The position numbers were made by a program, and so were the translations under genes. The notes under the pieces were generated by a model that saw nothing but the letters and a program-made list of their open reading frames with translations, had not been told where the DNA came from and made no database searches. Below are positions 1-11,499 of a stretch of DNA of 64,000 bases, piece after piece (positions within the stretch are counted from its first letter, which is position 1; every line of letters begins with the position of its first letter). The DNA comes from Zeugodacus cucurbitae (lineage: Eukaryota; Arthropoda; Insecta; Diptera; Tephritidae), in assembly GCF_028554725.1 (NCBI RefSeq), contig NC_071672.1:30896944-30960943 (forward strand), in the 5' to 3' direction.

Positions 1-473
1 CGGCACGAAGCTAGTTGTAAAGCTAACGGAAAAATTCAACTGCAATAACGAATTGAGCAAATAAATGTATAAAATTTGATCATATTTTCATTTGCAGATG
101 GCTATAAACAAGTTTACTCTCGCAAGCTATTTGTTTATTCTGATTAAAATAACACACAATGCGATCCATATATTCGGCATTAAGTCCACTAGAATAACGA
201 AAATCATCATATATAGTATATGAGGCTGATGGAGGGAGAGCGGAATAAAGCCCACCGTAATTTTGGAAAACCTCTAATAGGGAATATGTGAGCTAGGGTC
301 ATAGATTTTAACCATTTTTGGTACAGCGACACACTATTCGAAGAATAAGATTTCATATTTAACGATATTTTCGATACCCTTAGGCACTGAGTTCTTCATG
401 TTCGATATCCAAAACCGAAAAATTTATAGTCCGGTTTCGACAATTTTCAACAAGTGAAGCTATTGATGATATA

Positions 474-1374
474 AAGGGTGATTTTTTAAGAGCTTGATAA
501 CTTTTTTAAAAAAAAAAAACGCATAAAATTTAGATTGGTTCATGACATTTACTTTTTGAAGATAATTTCATTTAAATGTTGACCGCGGCTGCGTCTTAGG
601 TGGTCCATTCGGAAAGTCCAATTTTGGGCAACTTTTTCGAGCATTTCGGCCGGAATAGCCCGAATTTCTTCGGAAATGTTGTCTTCCAAAGCTGGAATAG
701 TTGCTGGCTTATTTCTGTAGACTTTAGACTTGACGTAGCCCCACAAAAAATAGTCTAAAGGCGTTAAATCGCATGATCTTGGTGGCCAACTTACGGGTCC
801 ATTTCTTGAGATGAATTGTTCTCCGAAGTTTTCCCTCAAAATGGCCATAGAATCGCGAGCTGTGTGGCATGTAGCGCCATCTTGTTGAAACCACATGTCA
901 ACCAAGTTCAGTTCTTCCATTTTTGGCAACAAAAAGTTTGTTAGCATCGAACGATAGCGATCGCCATTCACCGTAACGTTGCGTCCAACAGCATCTTTGA
1001 AAAAATACGGTCCAATGATTCCACCAGCGTACAAACCACACCAAACAGTGCATTTTTCGGGATGCATGGGCAGTTCTTGAACGGCTTCTGGTTGCTCTTC
1101 ACCCCAAATGCGGCAATTTTGCTTATTTACGTAGCCATTCAACCAGAAATGAGCCTCATCGCTGAACAAAATTTGTCGATAAACACATTTCGAACCGAAC
1201 ACTGATTTTGGTAATAAAATTCAATGATTTGCAAGCGTTGCTCGTTAGTAAGTCTATTCATGATGAAATGTCAAAGCATACTGAGCATCTTTCTCTTTGA
1301 CACCATGTCTGAAATCCCACGTGATCTGTCAAATACTAATGCATGAAAATCCTAACCTCAAAAAAATCACCCGT
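474..1374 (-). mobile_element. Tc1/mariner-superfamily deletion derivative
   Basis: A 901-bp element with matching ends: aagggtgattttttaag on the left and, read inward on the other strand, acgggtgatttttttgag on the right. TA dinucleotides flank it at 472-473 and 1375-1376, the target duplication expected of Tc1/mariner. It carries a truncated transposase on the minus strand and sits inside an older DINE-1-like copy, so it arrived later. Confidence 0.85.
549..1261 (-). pseudogene. Tc1/mariner-superfamily transposase, internally deleted
   Basis: The C-terminal catalytic half is open from about 1202 to 549 (217 codons). It has DDE_3-type motifs: FSDEAHFW (first Asp, residue 15), QQDGATCHTA (second Asp, 108) and PPRSCDLTPLDYFLWGYVK (third Asp, 145), giving 36 residues between the second and third acids by my count. 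The authentic start appears to be the ATG at 1261-1259, which opens MNRLTNEQRLQIIEFYYQNQ and runs into a CSVRNVF helix-turn-helix segment. A deletion then joins this out of frame to the catalytic part, removing most of the DNA-binding domain. The two catalytic Asp blocks and the SETMAR-like layout support the superfamily; the subfamily is not certain. The protein would cut and join transposon ends in the nucleus, but this copy cannot make an active one. Confidence 0.85.
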
Positions 1375-2146
1375 TACAATATTTATGTACAGTTTTATTC
1401 CGCTACCTTCACCGGTTCCTTATGTATACATTATAAAGTGAAGGAATCGGATGGAATTCGAAATTGAGTTATATGGGAAGTAGTCGTGGTTGTCAACCGA
1501 TTTCACCCATTTTCCACACGTGTCATCACGGTGTTCATTGAAATCGAGTGCAGCTTTTTTCTGTCATTTCTTCTGCAAAATTAAGTGTTTGTGACGATTT
1601 TCGCTAGTAAGTTAACGTACTTTTAGTAATTTTCAACATCATCTTTGTATGGGAGGTGGGTGTGGTTATGGTGGTTAAGAGAACCGACTACAGAAAGTTT
1701 GGTTTATATAGATTAACTGGTTTGCGAGATATTTACAAATAACCGATTTGGGGATAATTACATCCAAATATGCCCCTTCCTTGTGTGATCCTTTATTCCA
1801 AATTTTACTCTTATAACTTTATTTAGACAGACATCCGGATTTCAACTCCACTCGTCATCCTGATCATTAATATATATATAACCCCATATCTAACTCTTTT
1901 ATTTCTTCGTGACACAAACAACCGTTATGTGAAAAAAACTATAATCTCTCTTTAGCAACATTGTTGCGAGAGTATAAAAATTGTCTGTTTGAATTAACTG
2001 AGGAATTGCGTAGTGATTATCGAAATAAGTGAATGGAAACCTTTCCAAATTTGGTCATGTAAGCATATAAAACTAACAATATTTGTATTAAATTTAATAA
2101 ACATAAATGCGAAATGTGTACAACGAAGGTGATGTTTACATATATA

Positions 2147-3188
2147 AACAAGTAAGGAAGGGCTAAGTTCGGGTATAACCGAACATTTTATACTCTCGCA
2201 ATTTATTTATGTAATTTTATTAAGATAACACACAATTTGACCCATATATTCGGCATAAAGTCCAATAGAATAACGAAAATCATCATAAATAGTATATGGG
2301 GACTGAGGTAATTCCTAAACCGATTTTACTCGTTTTCACCAAGATACAATGTATCGAAGACTATACGCTCACTTAATTTAATATTACATATAATTAGGTA
2401 TATGGGATCTGGGGGAAGTTATGACCCGATTTTTACCATTTCAGGTACAGAGAGAAACTGTTATAAGAAAAAAATTCAGAGGGAATGAATTACATAAAAA
2501 TATCTGAGGGACTTACCTATATTATCGGTGAAAAATTACCTTTAGGCACTGAGTTCTTCATGTTCGATATCAGGGGCCTTGAAAAGTCATGGTTCGATTT
2601 TGACAATTTTTCCACAAGTGATGTCACAGCTCAAATACAGTATTTGTGTAATGTTTTATTCCGCTATCTTCATTTGTTCCTAATGTATATATGTATTATA
2701 AAGTGAACGAATCAAATAATTCAAAATTGAGTTATATGGGAAATAGACGTAGTTGTGAACCGATTTCGCCCATATTTCAGCCGTGTCATCAGGATGTCAA
2801 GAAAGTGTTATATACCGAATTTCATTGAAATCGGTCGAATAGTTCTTGAGATATGGTTTTTGACCCATAAGTGGGCGACGCCACGCCCATTTTCCATTTT
2901 GTACAAAGATCTCAGTGCAGCTTCCTTCTACCATTTTTTATGTAAAATTTGGTGTTTCTGACGTTTTTCGTTAGTGAGTAAACGCATTTTTACTAATTTT
3001 CATCCTAACCTTTGTTTGGGAGGTGGGCGTGGTTATTATCCGATTTCTTTCATTTTTGAACTGTATAAGGAAATGGCTAAAATAAACGACTGCAGAAAGT
3101 GTGGTTTTTATAGCTTTATTGGTTTGCGAGTTATATACAAAAAACCTATTTGGGGGTGGGGTCACGCCCACTTTTCAAAAACAGTTAC
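2147..3188 (-). mobile_element. DINE-1-like copy, reverse, lacking its 5' half
   Basis: Begins with the full 3' terminus in reverse (aacaagtaaggaagggctaa), followed by the hairpin gttcgg/ccgaac and tatactctcgcaa. It carries the typical gggcgtgg / cgcccac blocks up to about 3188. There it stops before the GTCY core and abuts a fragment in the opposite orientation. Short open frames inside are by-products of the repeat. Confidence 0.8.
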
Positions 3189-3545
3189 ATCTTATAGGGT
3201 AAAAACCATATCTCTGAAACTATTCGACCAATCGGTTCACAACCACGCCTACTTCCTATATACAAGAACTTTAAAGATAATCTGAATCGTTTACTTTACA
3301 ATACATAAAGTAAGCACTAGTGAAGATATCGGTACAGAACTTTGCACAAATACTGCATTTTTAGTGTGGCATTGCCCTTCTAAAAATCAAAATCGGACCA
3401 TAAGTATTCAAGGCCGGATATATGGAATATGAAGACCTCAGGGCTTCGAATAATTTTTTTACCGAATATATAGGTGAGTCTCTCAGATATTTTGAAGAAA
3501 TTCAGAGGGAATATTTTTCTTCTAATAATATGTATCCTAATATCT
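3189..3545 (+). mobile_element. DINE-1-like fragment, forward
   Basis: Internal 3'-half segment of the same family in forward orientation, starting in the ggtaaaaaccatatct block and running through gtgaagatatcggtacagaactttg. It is head-to-head with the preceding reverse copy. It shares the shortened junction gaccaatcggttcacaacc with the fragment at 9316-9660, so these two belong to one subfamily. Confidence 0.7.
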
Positions 3546-3838
3546 AATAATATGTAACCTCTTATAACGAACAAGCAAATTTGTTACATTGAGTACCTTA
3601 AATAACGAACATCGGGGATTTGTAAATACTCGGTTTAACGAACAACATGAAGAAGTTATATGAAGAAAGAGAAAAAATCAAATAATATCGAACCAGAATT
3701 AAAAATATAACTTGGAAAAAAAAATCAAAAGAAATGTGTGATTTGAAAATATGTTGAATTTTATAAAAAAGCTTAAAATTATTGATCAGTACCAAATAGT
3801 AGAATAAGAGTCAGAATTGGTCCATTTTGGAAGAAATT
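3546..3838. mobile_element. Fragment of a Tigger/pogo-like MITE
   Basis: AT-rich non-coding sequence aligning by eye to the complete MITE at 22338-22910: ggtttaacgaaca, then caaaagaaatgt, then cttaaaattattgatca in the same order and spacing. The terminal inverted repeats are not recognisable here, so this is a partial copy. Confidence 0.6.
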
Positions 3839-3865
3839 AGCTGATTATTTTGTTATGGGTTTTCA

Positions 3866-4939
3866 TTTCTATACTCTCGCAACCTGTTGCACAGAATATT
3901 ATAGTTTTGTTCACATAACGGTTGTTTGTGTCACCAAGAAATATAAGAGTTAGATATGGGGTTATATATATATAACTGATCAGGATGACGAGTGGATTTG
4001 AAATCCGGATGTCTGTTCGTCTGTCCATGCAAGCGATAACTTGAGTAAAAATTAAGATATCTTAATGAAACTTGGAACACATGTTCCTTGGCACCCTGAG
4101 GTGCCCTTTCGAAAATGGGCAAAATCGCTCCACTGCCACGCCCACAAAATGGCGGAAACCGAAAACCTATACAGTGTCATAACAAAGCCATAAATAAAGT
4201 TATGAAAATAAAATTTGGAACACAGGATCGCATTAGGGAGGGGCACATTTGGATGTAATTGTTTTTGAAAAGTGGGCGTGACCCCGCCCCCAAATAGGTT
4301 TTTTGTATATAACTCGCAAATCGGATAATAACCACGCCCACCTCCCATACAAAGGATAGGTTGAAAATTACTTAAAGTGGGTTAACTCACTAACGAAAAA
4401 CGTGAGAAACACTAAATATCACATAAGAAATGGCAGATGGAAGCTGCACTCAGATTTTTTTACAAAATGGAAAATGGGCGTGGCGTCGCCCACTTATGGG
4501 TCAAAAACCATATCTCAGGAACTACTCGACCGATTTCAATGAAACTTGGTTTGTAATAGTTTCCTTACATCCCAATGATATGTTGTGAAAATAGCTCCAA
4601 ATCGCTTCACAACCGCGCCTACTTCCTATATACCAGAACTTTGAAACGTTCTGAATCGATTACTTTACAATATATAAAGTAAGCACTAGTGGAGATATCG
4701 GTGCAGAACTTTGCACAAATACTATGTTTATAGTGTGGCAGCCATATTCTATAAATCGCCGAAATCGGATAGGTTTTTAAGGCCCCATATACCGAACACG
4801 AGGACCTCGGTGCTTCTAACCTAATATTATGGTTTCCAACTTTCAATGGACTTTATACAATATAATATATTAATTAAGTTAAATAAATAAATTGCGAGAG
4901 TATAAAATTAAACCCGAACTTAGCCCTTCCTTACTAGTT
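3866..4939 (+). mobile_element. DINE-1-like copy, forward, near full length
   Basis: Opens with tatactctcgcaacctgttgc and the conserved acataacggttgtttg block. It has a short, degraded GTCY tract near 4010-4025, the paired gggcgtgg/cgcccac segments, and the 3' end aaattgcgagagtataaaat followed by cccgaacttagcccttcc. The 3' hairpin is damaged: the sequence reads attaaacccgaac instead of gttcggttacacccgaac. The copy at 56020-57107 has the same lesion, so both come from one source. Confidence 0.8.
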
Positions 4940-5193
4940 TAATATTTCATGTTGGTTTATCTTGCCGCCATTTTGTAAGAAACTTTTTACTTACTTTTAC
5001 TTTACTTTAATAATATTTTGTTACAAAATTAATAAATGATTAAATACAATTTTAATAGCTTGAAATATTAACTTCAGAACTTTTCACTGAAGTGCAATTA
5101 AAACAATTAAAGTATTGGGAAATTATCAAAAAAATAAAAAATAAACAAACGAATTACAAAAGCTGGCCACTTTTTACTCATTCGCATACATAC

Positions 5194-5800
5194 ACAGAGG
5201 TAGTCAAAATTATTTACACATCGAACGTTTTTTTACAAATTTCACAGAAAAAGCTTTTGCTTGTTATTGTTGTTGTTGCAGGGCTACAAAATGCTATGTT
5301 GTTGTAAACCTTGATCTATTTCTGAGCGAATGAAGTAAGTTTGGCTAGAATAGCTAGAAATATGCCGGAGAAATAAGCAAATGAACTGAAGACTCATAGT
5401 AGTCAAAAGTATTTACACACAACTTGAAATGGTTTATCCTGTTATTTTTTAGTGATCTTTTTTTTAATTTTAATGTTTATTCTAAGTTACTATTCTAAGG
5501 CGGTAAATTCATAATTGGTTACCTCGCATTTGACACCAATAACAGTCTGCTTAATGGTCCGAATTGATTCAACACAATTGTGCGCTAAGTTAACTGTTAA
5601 TTTAGACCAAATGTCGGTGATCTCGGCGTTTTCGGTTATTATATCAATTGTCCTCTGATATTTAACGAAACCCCAGATATTTTCAATAAAGTTTAGGTTT
5701 GGGCACTGCGCAGGTCAACTTGATTTGCTTCACTTAAAAGTTTTGTTGGTAACGATCCTTTATGTCCATTAATAATAATAATTAATAATTTATTTGTCCA
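5194..5800 (-). mobile_element. Tc1-like transposon relic
   Basis: Two direct repeats, gtagtcaaaattatttacac at about 5201 and gtagtcaaaagtatttacac at about 5398, lie about 200 bp apart. This resembles the doubled binding sites inside the ends of IR/DR-type Tc1 elements. The C-terminal transposase sequence follows on the minus strand. The other end is lost where a DINE-1-like copy begins near 5830. Confidence 0.6.
5490..5760 (-). pseudogene. Tc1-like transposase, C-terminal fragment
   Basis: Read on the minus strand, the frame from 5706 down to the TAG at 5492-5490 is open. It begins CPNLNFIENIWGFVKYQ, matching the last catalytic block of Tc1 transposases (SPDLNPIENxWG; the Glu of IEN is the third catalytic acid). 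About 55 residues of the family's C-terminal helices follow. Just upstream, HKGSLPTKLLSEANQVDL looks like continuation in a shifted frame, so at least one frameshift is present. The first two catalytic Asp blocks are missing. It is too short for the general ORF threshold. Confidence 0.75.
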
Positions 5801-5829
5801 CTACAGGCTTTAGGATGCAATTTAAGGCA

Positions 5830-7035
5830 AATGAGAGGAATATCCGGATGTCTGTCCGTCCTTCCGTCTGTCCGTCTGTGCAAGCTGTAACTTGAGTAAA
5901 AATTAAGATATCTTAATGAAACTTGGAACACATGTTCCTTAGGGCAGTGAGAGGGTTGGGCGAAATCGGACCATTTCCACGCCCACAAAATGGCGAAAAC
6001 CAACATTACATAAAGTGTCATAAATGAAGATATAAAAGTAAAATTTGGAATAAAGGATCGCACTAGGAGGGGGCATATTTGGATGTAATTTTTTTTGGGG
6101 AAGTGGGCGTGGCCCCGCCCACAAATCGGTTATTTGTATTTAACTCGCAAACTAATAAAGCTATATAAACCAAACTTTCTGCAGTCGGGTCTCTTACATA
6201 CCGCACCACACACCATGAAAATAGTTGAAATCGGATAATAACCACGCCCACCTCCCATACAAAGGTTTGATTGAAAATTACTATAAGTGGGTTAACTAAC
6301 TAACGAAAAACGTCAGAAACATTAAATTTTGCAGAAGAAATAGCAGAAGGGAGCTGTACTCAGATTTTTTTACAAAATGAAAAATGGGCGTGGCATCGCC
6401 CACTTATGGGTCAAGAACCATATCTCAGGAACTACTAGACCGATTCGAATGAAATTCGGTATATAATATTTTCTTGACACCCTGATAACACGGACAAAAA
6501 ATGGGCGAAATCGGTTCACAACCACTACTACTTTCCTTATAACTCAATTTTGAAATCCATCTGATTCCTTCACTTTATAATGTAAACATAAGGAACCAAT
6601 GAAGATAACGGAATAAAACTTTACACAATTAGTGCATATCATCTCTGGCTTCACTTGTGAAAAAATTGTCGAAAACGGACCATAACTTTTCAAGGCCCCA
6701 GATATCGAACATGTTGAACTCAGCGCCTAAGGATAAATTTTAACCGAAAATATGGGTAAATCTCTCAGATATCTCAATTTAATTCAGAGGAAATTGTTTT
6801 CTTCTAATAGTGTGTCTCTGTTCCAAAAATTATTAAAATCGGGTCATAACATTTCCATATACCTCTTTGTAGGTTCTCAAAAGTATCTTCTCCTAGCTCC
6901 CATAGACCTAATTATAGGTTTTTCAAAAATACGGTGAGCTTTATTCCGCATATATGTATTGGTTAAATTTCTTCAATAAATTGCGAGAGTATAAAATGTT
7001 CGGTTGCACCCGAACTTAGCCTTTCCTTACTTGTT
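5830..7035 (+). mobile_element. DINE-1-like copy, forward, 5' truncated
   Basis: Starts within the core just before the GTCY tract (gtctgtccgtccttccgtct, about 5850-5876) and runs to a complete 3' end. That end has aaattgcgagagtataaaat, the hairpin gttcggttgcacccgaac, then ttagcctttccttacttgtt at about 7035. The long form of the middle region (about 6590-6950) is retained. No protein is encoded. Confidence 0.8.
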
Positions 7036-7103
7036 ATAAATAATTAACAACAAACTCGCATTTGAACATATCCGTAAATGACGGGTTTCAGTAAAAACAG
7101 GTA

Positions 7104-8234
7104 CAGTACTTTTCGCTTAATTACACATCAAAATTTGTTCAAAATTTTCAAATTTTCGTTCAATTAACCGGGGAATCATTTAACAGATACTCGCTTAATT
7201 GAACAATTTGTTCAATTAAAATAATCCCGTTTAAATGAACAATTTGTTCAATTACAGGAATCACGCTTATTTGGACCATTTGGTGAATTAAGCGATTATG
7301 TGGGAATCAAAATTTGAAAGGTTTTTGTCTTATTAAATAGTACAATATTAAAATATTATCCAAAATTATGAAATCAATATGATTAAAATTGCAAGAATGT
7401 AAAACTTTAAACGGATTTATCTCAAAACTCGAATTTTGAAGTCAGTAGATACGATTTCTTTCAAAGTTATGAAGCGATTCTGTTGATAAATTTCCACACA
7501 TCTTTATTACAACTACTTTTCGAATCAGTATAAGGCGAAAATTTGATCACAAAAGTTAGTTTTTTTGTTCAAAATCTATCATGAATTCAGTTTTTAATCT
7601 TTTATTTTTTCCTTCGTTCATTAACAACAAATATTTTTGGTAAATAATGAGTTATGATGAATGCGTTATGAGAAATTGAGGTACCAACGGCAGCTTTCGG
7701 AATTTGTAAATAATAAATTTCACAAAATAATGTTTAAATATGTATCTTTAATATGCTGAATGAAATATCTATATGATTGTATACATTAAAAAAAATGTAA
7801 ATATATTCATGTTTTCAACCTCTTAAACCCACCTAACCACTTAAAGGAGACTGCGTACATATGTACATATGTGCACTTAAAGTTTTTCAAATATTTGAAT
7901 ATTTTTTACCATTATAGGAAAAAATTCAAAAACATTTTTTTGTACTTACATACATAGGTATCTATGAATCTATTTATGTACATATATACATATATATATT
8001 TGTTATTCAAATATATTATTAAAACATTATACAGTGTTGAGTAGAAGATTAGTTTTTTCAACAATATTATTTGGTGGAATTAACCGGGGAAATTTAAAAT
8101 GAAAATGATTTTTGATGACATATATTTTGAACCAACTAAGCGGGAAAATCAATTAACCGAGTCCAATTATCCGAGAAAATTTACATGTGCGGGGAAACCA
8201 ATTAACCATAAGGTCAATTAAACGAAAAGTACTG
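7104..8234 (+). mobile_element. Tigger/pogo-like non-autonomous element
   Basis: A 1131-bp element bounded by cagtacttttcgcttaatt and its inverse aattaaacgaaaagtactg, flanked by TA on both sides (7102-7103, 8235-8236). CAGTA ends and a TA duplication fit pogo/Tigger. The first 200 bp hold repeated ttcaatta/taattgaac motifs, possible transposase-binding sites. There is no coding sequence. Related copies lie at 50366-50640, 51640-54420 (interrupted) and 58131-63134 (interrupted, inverted). Confidence 0.75.
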
Positions 8235-8482
8235 TATGCAACCAATGTCCGTAAATCTAGTGTTAATGATATCACAGGAACATTATGGACATAAAAATCC
8301 AGAATAATTGTGAATTCGAAAATCTAGTGCCCGATAAATGCGTGATCTCAAAATTGTCCCTTTTTATGTATAAACAATTAGTATATTTATTCATATTTAT
8401 ATCGCTATACATACTTGTATGTATGTATGGTATAAACAATTTATACTTGACATATGTATAAATAAATAACAAGTAAGAAAGA

Positions 8483-9289
8483 CAATCTTCTACAAGAGTG
8501 TACAGCTCCTGGCGTACGCCGATGATATTCATATCATCGGAAGCAACAACCGCGCCGTTTTTTCTGCCTTTTCCCGCATGGATAAGGAGGCGAAGCGAAT
8601 GGGTCTGGAGGTGAATGAGGACAAGACGAAATATCTCCTGTCATCAAACAAACAGTCGGCGCATTCGCGTCTTGGCTCCCACGTCACTGTTGACAGTCAT
8701 AACTTTGAAGTTGTAGATAACCAGCATCAACACCGATAATAATGTCAGCCTTGAAATCCAGCGCAGAATAACTCTTACCAACAGGTGCTACTTTGGACTG
8801 AGTAGGCAATTGAACAGTAAAGTCCTCTCTCGACGAACCAAAATCAAGCTCTACAAGTCGCTTATCATTCCCGTCCTGCTTTACGGTGCAGAAGCTTGGA
8901 CGATGTCAACATCAGATGAGACGACACTAGGAGTTTTCGAGAGGAAAATTTTGCGTAAGATTTATGGTCCTCAGAACATTGGCAACGGCGAATACCGCAG
9001 ACGATGGAACGATGAGCTGTACGAGTTATACGACGACATAGTTCAGCGAATAAAAAGACAGCGGCTACGCTGGCTAGGTCATGTTGTCCGAATGGACGAA
9101 AACACTCCAGCTCTGAAAGTGTTCGATGCAGTACCTGCCGGAGGAAGCCGAGGAAGGGGAAGGCCTCCACTCCGCTGGAGGGACCAGGTGAAGAGCGACC
9201 TGGTTCCACTTAGAATCTCCAACTGGCGCCGAACTGCGAAGGAGAGAGAGAGGTGGCGCACTATCGTCGATTCGGCTATAACCGGCTAA
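8483..9289 (+). pseudogene. RTE-like reverse transcriptase C-terminal region
   Basis: The first part reads LAYADDIHIIGSNN, the YADD catalytic motif of reverse transcriptase, and continues to HNFEVVDN, where a deletion (taaccagcatcaacaccgat) shifts the frame. From 8810 to 9289 the frame is open for 159 codons. It holds the thumb/C-terminal block (RRTKIKLYKSLIIPVLLYGA) and the typical tail RLRWLGHVVRMDENTPALKV and GRGRPPLRWRDQV. The same deletion is present in the copy at 34357-37530 but not in that at 28706-30839. It cannot act as a polymerase because palm and fingers are missing. Confidence 0.85.
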
Positions 9290-9300
9290 ACGGTTGCAAC
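8483..9300 (+). mobile_element. RTE-like non-LTR retrotransposon, 5'-truncated copy
   Basis: The 3' part of the same element as 28706-30839 and 34357-37530, beginning inside the reverse transcriptase at the catalytic YADD region. Both flanks carry the DINE-1 3' terminal motif (acaagtaagaaag before, acaaggaaggg after). It therefore seems to have inserted into the end of the DINE-1 copy at 9316 and duplicated about 13 bp. Truncation from the 5' side is the usual product of target-primed reverse transcription. Confidence 0.75.
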
Positions 9301-9315
9301 GCCAATCACATACAT

Positions 9316-9660
9316 ACAAGGAAGGGCTAAGTTCGGGTGTAACCGAACATTTTATACTCTAGAAATTTATTTATTTAATTTTATTAATATAACACACAAT
9401 TTGACTCAAATATTCGGCATATATATGGTATAAAGTCCATTGAAAGTAAACGATTCAGATTATCTTTAAAGTTCTGGTATATAGGAAGTAGGCGTGGTTG
9501 TGAACCGATTGGTCGAATAGTTTCGGAGATATGGTTTTTAACCTATAAGTGGGCGGAACCACGCCATTTTGAATGCAGCTCTTCTGTACCTTCTTTATAA
9601 TGAAATTTAAGGTTCCTCCTGGTTTTCCTTACTTAACTCTTTCAGTCGTGGTGGTTAGTT
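9316..9660 (-). mobile_element. DINE-1-like fragment, reverse
   Basis: Starts at the reversed 3' terminus (aaggaagggctaagttcggg, intact hairpin gttcgggtgtaaccgaac). It ends after about 345 bp at a forward copy, giving a head-to-head pair. It shares the gaaccgattggtcgaatag short junction with 3189-3545. Confidence 0.75.
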
Positions 9661-10965
9661 TTTATACTCTCGCAACAAAAGTTGCTAAAAGAGTATTATA
9701 GTTTTGTTGACATAACGGTTGTTTGTAACACCTAAAACTAGACGTGTTAGATATAGAGTCATATATACCAAAGTGATCAGGGTGACGAGTAGATTTGAAA
9801 TCCGGACGTCTGTTTGTCCGTCCGTCTGTCCGTCTGTGCAAGCTGTAACTTGAGTAAAAATTAAGATATCTTAATGAAACTTGGAACACATGTTCCTTGG
9901 GGCAGTGAGAGGGTTGGGCGAAATCGGACCATTGCCACGCCCACAAAATGGCGAAAACCAAAAACACATAAAGTGTCATAACTAAGCCATAAACAAAGTT
10001 ATACAACTAAAATTTGGAATAAAGGATCACACTAGGAAGGGGCATATTTGGATGTAATCATCCCCAAATCGGTTATTTGTAAATATCTCGCAAACCAATA
10101 AAGCTATATAAACCAAACTTTCGCAGTCGGTTCTCTTAAGTACCCCACCACACACCATGAAAATAGTTGAAATCGGATAATAACCACGCCCACCTCCCAT
10201 ACAAAGTTTAGGTTGAAAATTACTAAAAGAGGGTTAACTCACTAACGAAAAACGTCAGAAACACTAAATTTCACAGAAACAATATCAGATGGAAGCTGCA
10301 CTGAAATTTTTTTACAAAATGAAAAATGGGCGTGGCGTCGCCCACTTATGGGTCAAAAATCATATCTCAGGATCTACTCGACAGATTTCAATGAAATTCG
10401 GTATATAACATTTTCTTGACACCCTGATGACACGTGCGGAAAATGGACAAAATCGGTTCACAACCACGACAACTTCCCATATAACTCATTTTCGAATTTC
10501 ATCTTATTCCTTCACTTTATAATATATACACAAGGAACCAATGAAGATAGCAAAATAAAACTTTACACAAATACTGTATATGATCTGTGGCATCACTTAT
10601 GAAAAATTTGTCGAAATCGGACTATAACTTTTCAATCCCCGGATATCGAATATGAAGAACTCAGTGCCCCATGGTAACTTTTCACCGAAAATTTCGGTAA
10701 ATCTCTCAGGTATCTTAATTTAATTCACAGGAAATATTTTTCTTCTACCTAATAGTGTGTCTCTGTACCGGAAAAGGTTAAAATCGTGTCATAACTTCCT
10801 AATATATACCTAATTATAGGATTTTCAAAAATACGATGAGCTTAATAGCTTATAAATCGGTTAATATGTGAAATATATTTATGCCGAATATTTGGGTCAA
10901 ATTGTGTGTTTTCTTAATAAAAATATAGTAATAAATTGCGAGAGTATAAAATGTGCGGTTGCACA
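9661..10965 (+). mobile_element. DINE-1-like copy, forward, near full length
   Basis: 5' end ttatactctcgcaacaaaag, GTCY tract gtctgtttgtccgtccgtct at about 9809-9836, all conserved internal blocks, and 3' end aaattgcgagagtataaaat. The terminal hairpin is changed to gtgcggttgcac and the usual ttagcccttcc tail is lost, so the 3' end is decayed or overwritten. Confidence 0.8.
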
Positions 10966-11146
10966 ATCCACGCCATCTACCGACAATCACGTGAATTGTC
11001 ATGAATGTTTGTACCTTTTTTGACAAGGTGCGACCGGTTAGCGGCATATTAGATGAATGACTTTCAGTGATATTTCAGCTGTAGAAAACAAAAAGCTGTA
11101 GCTTAAAACAATAATCGAAACATTATATTCTTAATCTAAAAGCGTG

Positions 11147-11497
11147 ACTGAAAGAGTAAAAGCATTTTTAGTAGTTTTCAACGTAACCTTTGTTTCATAG
11201 CTTAAGTTATGGCTTAGATATAGCTATTCATATGTTTTCGGTTATCGCCATTTTCCGGGCGTGGCTGTGATCCGATTCCGTCCATCTTCGAACTTAACCT
11301 TCTTATGGTGCCAAGGAACACGTGTACCAAATTTCATTAAGATATCTTAATTTTTACTCAAGTTACAGCATGCACGGACGGACAGACAGACATCCGGATT
11401 TGAACTTTACTAGTCACCCTGATCACTTTGATATACATATGTATATAACTCGATATCTAACTCGTTTAGTTTTAGGACTTAAAAACAACCGTAATAG
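11147..11497 (-). mobile_element. DINE-1-like fragment, reverse (5' half)
   Basis: 5' half in reverse: gttttcaacgtaacctttgt, the inverted GTCY tract as ggacggacagacagac near 11378, then the 5' block taactcgtttagtttta. It stops at about 11497, directly next to the P450 pseudogene, where it may have removed the 3' exons. The 180 bp before it (10966-11146) is not assigned. Confidence 0.7.
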
Positions 11498-11499
11498 AA

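Larger units (their letters stand above)
101..1980 (-). mobile_element. DINE-1-like copy split by a mariner-superfamily insertion
   Basis: Decayed copy of the window's dominant repeat in reverse orientation. It opens with the 3' subterminal block (tactctcgcaa near 113) and ends in the 5' block (ttgcgagagtataaaaa at about 1964-1980). It is cut at 473/1375 by a DNA transposon. The family fits DINE-1/INE-1 (Helentron-like, non-autonomous): inverted subterminal tatactctcgcaa, a (GTCY)n tract and a 3' stem-loop are seen in intact copies elsewhere in the window. This copy lacks a clear GTCY tract and encodes nothing. The class rests on architecture; I cannot run a library search. Confidence 0.75.
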
